A DNA stretch of 64,000 bases. Source: an uncultured Lachnospiraceae bacterium (GTDB lineage: Bacteria > Bacillota > Clostridia > Lachnospirales > Lachnospiraceae). The stretch covers positions 35,110 through 99,109 of the forward strand of contig CANRDO010000004.1 of NCBI GenBank assembly GCA_947629385.1, in the 5' to 3' direction. Positions 61,368 to 64,000 of this stretch are shown here, one piece after another. Positions within the stretch are counted from its first letter, which is position 1. Each line of letters starts with the position of its first letter. The position numbers were made by a program, and so were the translations under genes. The notes under the pieces were generated by a model that was given only the letters and a program-made list of their open reading frames with translations, ran no database searches and had not been told where the DNA came from.

Positions 61368-61731
61368 TATTTGTTACGTTGACAGCCGAGATTGTTATGT
61401 AGCGCACATTGACAACTAAATATTATTCCTGCAGGTTTTGGGAGGGAATGGAGCCATACGGCAAATACGCCATGACTTCTTGTGCCGGGCACTTTGCGAC
61501 ATCATGTCGTAAAGTGTCGGGCATTGTAAACGACGAAATATCCGGTGCGATATTGAAGTAAAAGTACGAGCGATAAATATTTGGACGTAACAGAGTTTGG
61601 GAGATTCTGCGCGATGAGATTACTTCTCGATTGTGCTTTCTGCAAAGGCACGGCTTATACTATGGCTGCCTGTGGGAAAACTCAACTCTATTTTTGTGTA
61701 GATCAATCAAGAAAGAACGAGGGGAGAAAAG
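61368..61731. promoter_or_regulatory. Non-coding region ahead of the excision genes
   Basis: 364 bases without a gene. Contains two TTGACA hexamers (about 61379 and 61409), the block GCACATTGACAA (61404-61415) shared with 2024-2035, and the palindrome at 61492-61514 shared with 55-77. A long leader to the Xis-like gene follows; I see no certain -10. Confidence 0.45.
61492..61514. promoter_or_regulatory. Quasi-palindrome matching the one at 55-77
   Basis: Arms CTTTGCGACAT and ATGTCGTAAAG around one base, further extended outside by GGCA/TGTCGGGC. Candidate regulator site or RNA hairpin. Confidence 0.5.
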
Positions 61732-61926
61732 ATGCAAAGAATGGTTAAGCAAATTAATAAGAAACGACTGGTCCGCTATAAAGAAGGGGCAGAAATGTAT
61801 AGCATGGGCATGAATAAATTTCAGGCATTGGCGAAAGACGCTGGAGCGGTTTTGAAAATAGACCGATTGGTATTGGTCGATTTGGACACATTTGATAAAT
61901 ACCTTGAATCCTTTCGGGTTAAATAA
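61732..61926 (+). CDS. DUF6462 protein, Xis-like
   Basis: 64 aa; GAGGGGAG precedes the ATG. The sequence KKRLVRYKEGAEMYSMGMNK, FQALAKDAGAVLKIDRLVLV, then LDTFDKYLESFRV is the DUF6462 family, a small winged-helix/MerR-like DNA-binding fold. Its constant place before the integrase and its likeness to excisionases suggest it directs Int toward excision. Confidence 0.8.
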   Translation: MQRMVKQINKKRLVRYKEGAEMYSMGMNKFQALAKDAGAVLKIDRLVLVDLDTFDKYLESFRVK

Positions 61927-61971
61927 GGTGCTTAAATCAGGAAAGAGTTTTCGTATAACGGAAAATATGTG

Positions 61972-62000
61972 TTGACTTTTTGTTAAACAAAAAGTATAAT
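61972..62000 (+). promoter_or_regulatory. Promoter with operator palindrome for the RHH-int operon
   Basis: TTGACT (61972-61977), 17-bp spacer, TATAAT (61995-62000). The spacer is filled by a 19-bp palindrome, CTTTTTGTT and AACAAAAAG around a central A (61976-61994). A repressor bound there would block RNA polymerase; the RHH protein encoded first downstream is the obvious candidate. Confidence 0.75.
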
Positions 62001-62028
62001 AACTATGTAATGAATGGAGGTGTATATT

Positions 62029-62211
62029 GTGGCAAAAATGGGCAGGCCGAAGTCTGCAAATCCTAAGAATAATTTCATCGGATTAAAGCTGACTGAGGAG
62101 GAAGCTTCAAGGCTTAAAGAATATGCCTCCAAACATGACATGACTATATCGCAAGTGTTGCAAAAGGGTATTGATATGCAGTATGAAAAAGATAATATCC
62201 GGAGCAACTAA
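62029..62211 (+). CDS. Ribbon-helix-helix regulator (CopG-like)
   Basis: 60 aa from GTG 62029 (TGGAGGTG upstream). Reads KMGRPKSANPKNNFIGLKLT, then EEEASRLKEYASKHDMTISQ and VLQKGIDMQ, an RHH fold with the beta strand NFIGLKLT. Encoded 36 bases before the integrase and downstream of a promoter that contains a palindrome. Probably an autoregulator of the int operon. Confidence 0.75.
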   Translation: MAKMGRPKSANPKNNFIGLKLTEEEASRLKEYASKHDMTISQVLQKGIDMQYEKDNIRSN

Positions 62212-62247
62212 TACGAAATCTCTTTCCTTAATATGAAAGGAGTAGAG

Positions 62248-63489
62248 ATGGCACAATCAAGAAAGGATAATAAAGGGAGGGTTTTAAGAAAGGGCGAAAC
62301 TCAACGTAGCTGTGATGGAAAATATGTGTATACCTATACAGATCCGGAGGGCAAACGTCGAAGCATATATTCTAAAGATATTGTAGAGCTTCGTGAAAGA
62401 GAAGAAAAGCTCGTTAAAGATCAACTGGATGGCTTAGATACATATGTAGCTGGCAGTGCGACGATCAATTTTGTATTTGACAGATATATATCTACTAAGT
62501 CAGAGCTTAGAAGAACTACTATGAGCAATTATAAGTATATGTATGATCGCTTTGTCAGAGAGGGATTTGGAAAGAGGAAGATTGCTTCAGTGAAATATTC
62601 AGACGTGTTGCAATTCTATCAGCATTTGTTAAAAGATAGGAAAATGCAGATTAACACGTTAGAAACGATTCATACGGTTCTCCATCCGACATTCCAACTG
62701 GCGTTGAGAGATGACATCATTCGTAAAAATCCGAGCGATGGTGTTATGGCACAGCTAAAAAAACAGCCAGGTAAGAATCATGGCGTGAGGCATGCCCTAA
62801 CATTAGAACAGCAGAGAGCATTCACCAACTATATAGAAAACAACATACAATATTATCAATGGGTTCCTCTTTTTAAGTTTTTGTTGGGGACGGGCTGCAG
62901 GATTGGTGAAGCAATAGGAATCCGCTGGCAAGATATTGACTTTGAAAAGCGGACAATTAGTATCAATCATAGTCTGATCTATTATGCCACTAAATATAAG
63001 AATCACCCTATGGGTTCGTTTTCTATATCGTTACCTAAGACAGAGGCGGGGATACGCATTATCCCAATGATGGATTCAGTTTATAATGCGCTTCAGACTG
63101 AGCTTCAGTATCAGAAGGAAAATGGATTTAATGAAACCGAAATTGATGGAATGAAAGGTTTTGTGTTTATGAATCGTTTCGGAAACGTCCATAATCCGCA
63201 AGCAATAAACCGTGCAATCAAACGCATATATGAATCATATAATGCAGAGGAAGTAGTAAAGGCTAAAAAACAACACCGGGAGCCAGTGCTAATACCACAT
63301 TTTTCATGTCACCATTTGAGACACACCTTTTGCTCAAGAATTTGCGAGAATGAAACAAATCTAAAGGTGATTCAATCAATTATGGGACATGCAAATATTG
63401 AAACCACATTGGACATTTATGCGGAGGTCACCGAGTCAAAGAAACAGGAGGCAATAGAAAACCTGGCACACAAATTGGACATATTTTAG
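62248..63489 (+). CDS. int: Tyrosine recombinase / integrase (Tn916-Tn1549 family)
   Basis: 413 aa from ATG 62248 (AAAGGAG upstream). N-terminal arm-binding region (GKYVYTYTDPEGKRRSIYSK), SAM-like core-binding domain (about 60-165) and catalytic domain with R218 (GCRIGEA), H355-x-x-R358 (HHLRHTF), His in GHANIETT and nucleophile Y391. Catalyses excision and integration of the element. Marks the right end of the ICE; attR should lie within the next few hundred bases. Confidence 0.95.
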   Translation: MAQSRKDNKGRVLRKGETQRSCDGKYVYTYTDPEGKRRSIYSKDIVELREREEKLVKDQLDGLDTYVAGSATINFVFDRYISTKSELRRTTMSNYKYMYDRFVREGFGKRKIASVKYSDVLQFYQHLLKDRKMQINTLETIHTVLHPTFQLALRDDIIRKNPSDGVMAQLKKQPGKNHGVRHALTLEQQRAFTNYIENNIQYYQWVPLFKFLLGTGCRIGEAIGIRWQDIDFEKRTISINHSLIYYATKYKNHPMGSFSISLPKTEAGIRIIPMMDSVYNALQTELQYQKENGFNETEIDGMKGFVFMNRFGNVHNPQAINRAIKRIYESYNAEEVVKAKKQHREPVLIPHFSCHHLRHTFCSRICENETNLKVIQSIMGHANIETTLDIYAEVTESKKQEAIENLAHKLDIF

Positions 63490-63719
63490 GGAAAGGCCCT
63501 GATTGAGCCAAAAGAGAGTACGACAAAATGTGTGCCGTACGACAAAAGTACGACAAATTTAAGTGTTTTAAACAGTTTAGAAGTGTTGTCTGACATCTGT
63601 TGAAATTTTGAAATGCTGCATAATAAAGGGAAATACGTCAAATTAAATTAAAATGACGTAAAATCCCCACGATGCGTACGCTGGAGTGAGGAAAGACAAA
63701 TAATACAGAAAAACGAAGG
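63490..63719. other. Right-end region with probable Int arm sites
   Basis: 230 bases with no gene. Three direct copies of GTACGACAAA (63518-63527, 63537-63546, 63548-63557) are likely Int arm-type binding sites. An AT-rich core-like segment with the inverted repeat TACGTCA/TGACGTA (63634-63640, 63654-63660) follows. The exact crossover is not visible without the empty site. Confidence 0.5.
63518..63557 (+). repeat. Three direct repeats GTACGACAAA (Int arm-type sites)
   Basis: Copies at 63518, 63537 and 63548, all in one orientation, spaced 19 and 11 bp, immediately after int. Position and form match arm-type sites of Tn916-like integrases. Confidence 0.65.
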
Positions 63720-63757
63720 CCGCTGCTTTGAGAGGAGTTTCAGAGCAGCGGTTTTTT
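63720..63757 (+). terminator. Terminator beyond the integrase
   Basis: 12-bp stem CCGCTGCTTTGA/TCAGAGCAGCGG (one T-G wobble) followed by TTTTTT. Confidence 0.85.
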
Positions 63758-63806
63758 GTGTTCCGTGTAAAGAGGATGAGATTCTGATGCTCACGGGGGT
63801 CAACAA

Positions 63807-63905
63807 GTGATAAGAGTAGAGGAGATCAAACAGATTGATAGCCAGGTGTGGGCAGCGGTAATTCAGAAATTAACGAAATCAATAATGGACGAATTCGTTG
63901 ACTAA
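63807..63905 (+). CDS. Short 32-codon ORF, possibly a gene fragment
   Basis: GTG start with ACGGGGGT upstream; encodes VIRVEEIKQIDSQVWAAVIQ and KLTKSIMDEFVD. Could be the cut end of a gene at the insertion site or a chance ORF. No family recognised. Confidence 0.25.
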   Translation: MIRVEEIKQIDSQVWAAVIQKLTKSIMDEFVD

Positions 63906-63953
63906 AAATGGGAATAGTGCTAAAATCCGGTCTTTAACAGTTGTATAGGGAGA

Positions 63954-63995
63954 AAATCGCTGCAACCGCCGAATCTAAGCGGCTTGCAGCGATTT
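63954..63995. repeat. Long perfect hairpin at window end
   Basis: AAATCGCTGCAA (63954-63965) and TTGCAGCGATTT (63984-63995) are perfectly complementary, with an inner CCGC/GCGG dyad. It may be a bidirectional terminator of the flanking sequence. Confidence 0.6.
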
Positions 63996-64000
63996 GAACT

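Noticed and set aside
63518..63557. CRISPR-like array from three short repeats
   Set aside because: Repeats are only 10 bp with spacers of 9 and 1 bp and no cas genes; placement after int fits arm-type sites.
1..64000. tRNA or rRNA genes
   Set aside because: No cloverleaf-like arrangement with CCA-type ends or rRNA-like stretches was recognised; a covariance search could still find one I missed.

Overview
The window is almost entirely one integrative and conjugative element (ICE) of the Tn1549 / clostridial CTn type, from a Gram-positive anaerobe that is most likely a gut Lachnospiraceae or related Clostridia. The evidence is the characteristic gene set and order: PcfB, VirD4, Maff2, VirB6-like, PrgI, VirB4, an NlpC/P60 wall hydrolase, CD1107-type proteins, TopB, a giant methylase-helicase, an ArdC/LtrC-like protein, TTRAP, relaxase, MobC, and a terminal Int module. 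Other support comes from strong AGGAGG-type ribosome binding sites, sigma-A promoters, a class B sortase with a Cna-B/thioester surface protein, and monoderm-type lipoproteins. The exact attL and attR sites are not visible; the element may begin before base 1, and its right end lies somewhere after the integrase (beyond 63489).

Layout. 1-2219: regulatory start (XRE repressor, a 46-aa ORF, two sigma-region-4-like proteins). 2220-8927: a 2235-aa surface adhesin with thioester domain, about 14 Cna-B/SpaA modules and a sorting signal. 9020-23476: transfer operon with a PP-loop protein, T4SS core (PcfB, VirD4, Maff2, VirB6, PrgI, VirB4), sortase B, 3D-NlpC/P60 hydrolase, DUF4315, CD1107 protein and topoisomerase III. 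23618-25734: AT-rich cargo of MecR1-like protease, BlaI repressor and a divergent lipoprotein. 25908-41522: DNA-processing and establishment genes (3032-aa methylase/helicase with a tnpV gene nested in another frame, DUF5688, adenine methylase, ArdC-zincin, TTRAP, YodL/DUF4316). 41566-41850: a compact locus that looks like a type I toxin-antitoxin pair. 41914-44610: XRE repressor, membrane protein, relaxase, MobC, probable oriT.

44860-58943 is an accessory region with a scrambled history. An ECF sigma gene is interrupted by an IS200/IS605-family element. Its 3' part is fused to remnants of an Agr-like response regulator and histidine kinase. A cysteine-rich KTR protein follows. Then come an OmpR-type two-component system and a divergent five-gene operon encoding a propeller-SBP lipoprotein, two MalFG-type permeases, a HlyD-like adaptor and a MacB-like membrane protein, with no ATPase. 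An intact Agr-like regulator/kinase pair closes the block, preceded by a second, broken KTR fragment and followed by a serine-recombinase remnant and an orphan winged-helix regulator. 58959-63489 is the regulation and integration module: two XRE repressors, a DUF6809-like protein, a sigma factor, a Tn916 Orf8-like HTH protein, a DUF6462 Xis-like protein, an RHH regulator with an operator-like palindrome in its promoter, and the tyrosine integrase.

How it fits together. Int with the Xis-like protein would excise the element; MobC and relaxase nick oriT; VirD4/PcfB hand the DNA to the VirB4-powered channel; the NlpC/P60 protein opens the wall; sortase B may anchor the adhesin for mating contact. 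TopB, helicase and ArdC/methylases would process or protect the strand. Five proteins of the transfer and DNA-processing group end in a similar short C-terminal motif, which I flag as a candidate shared recognition or export tag.
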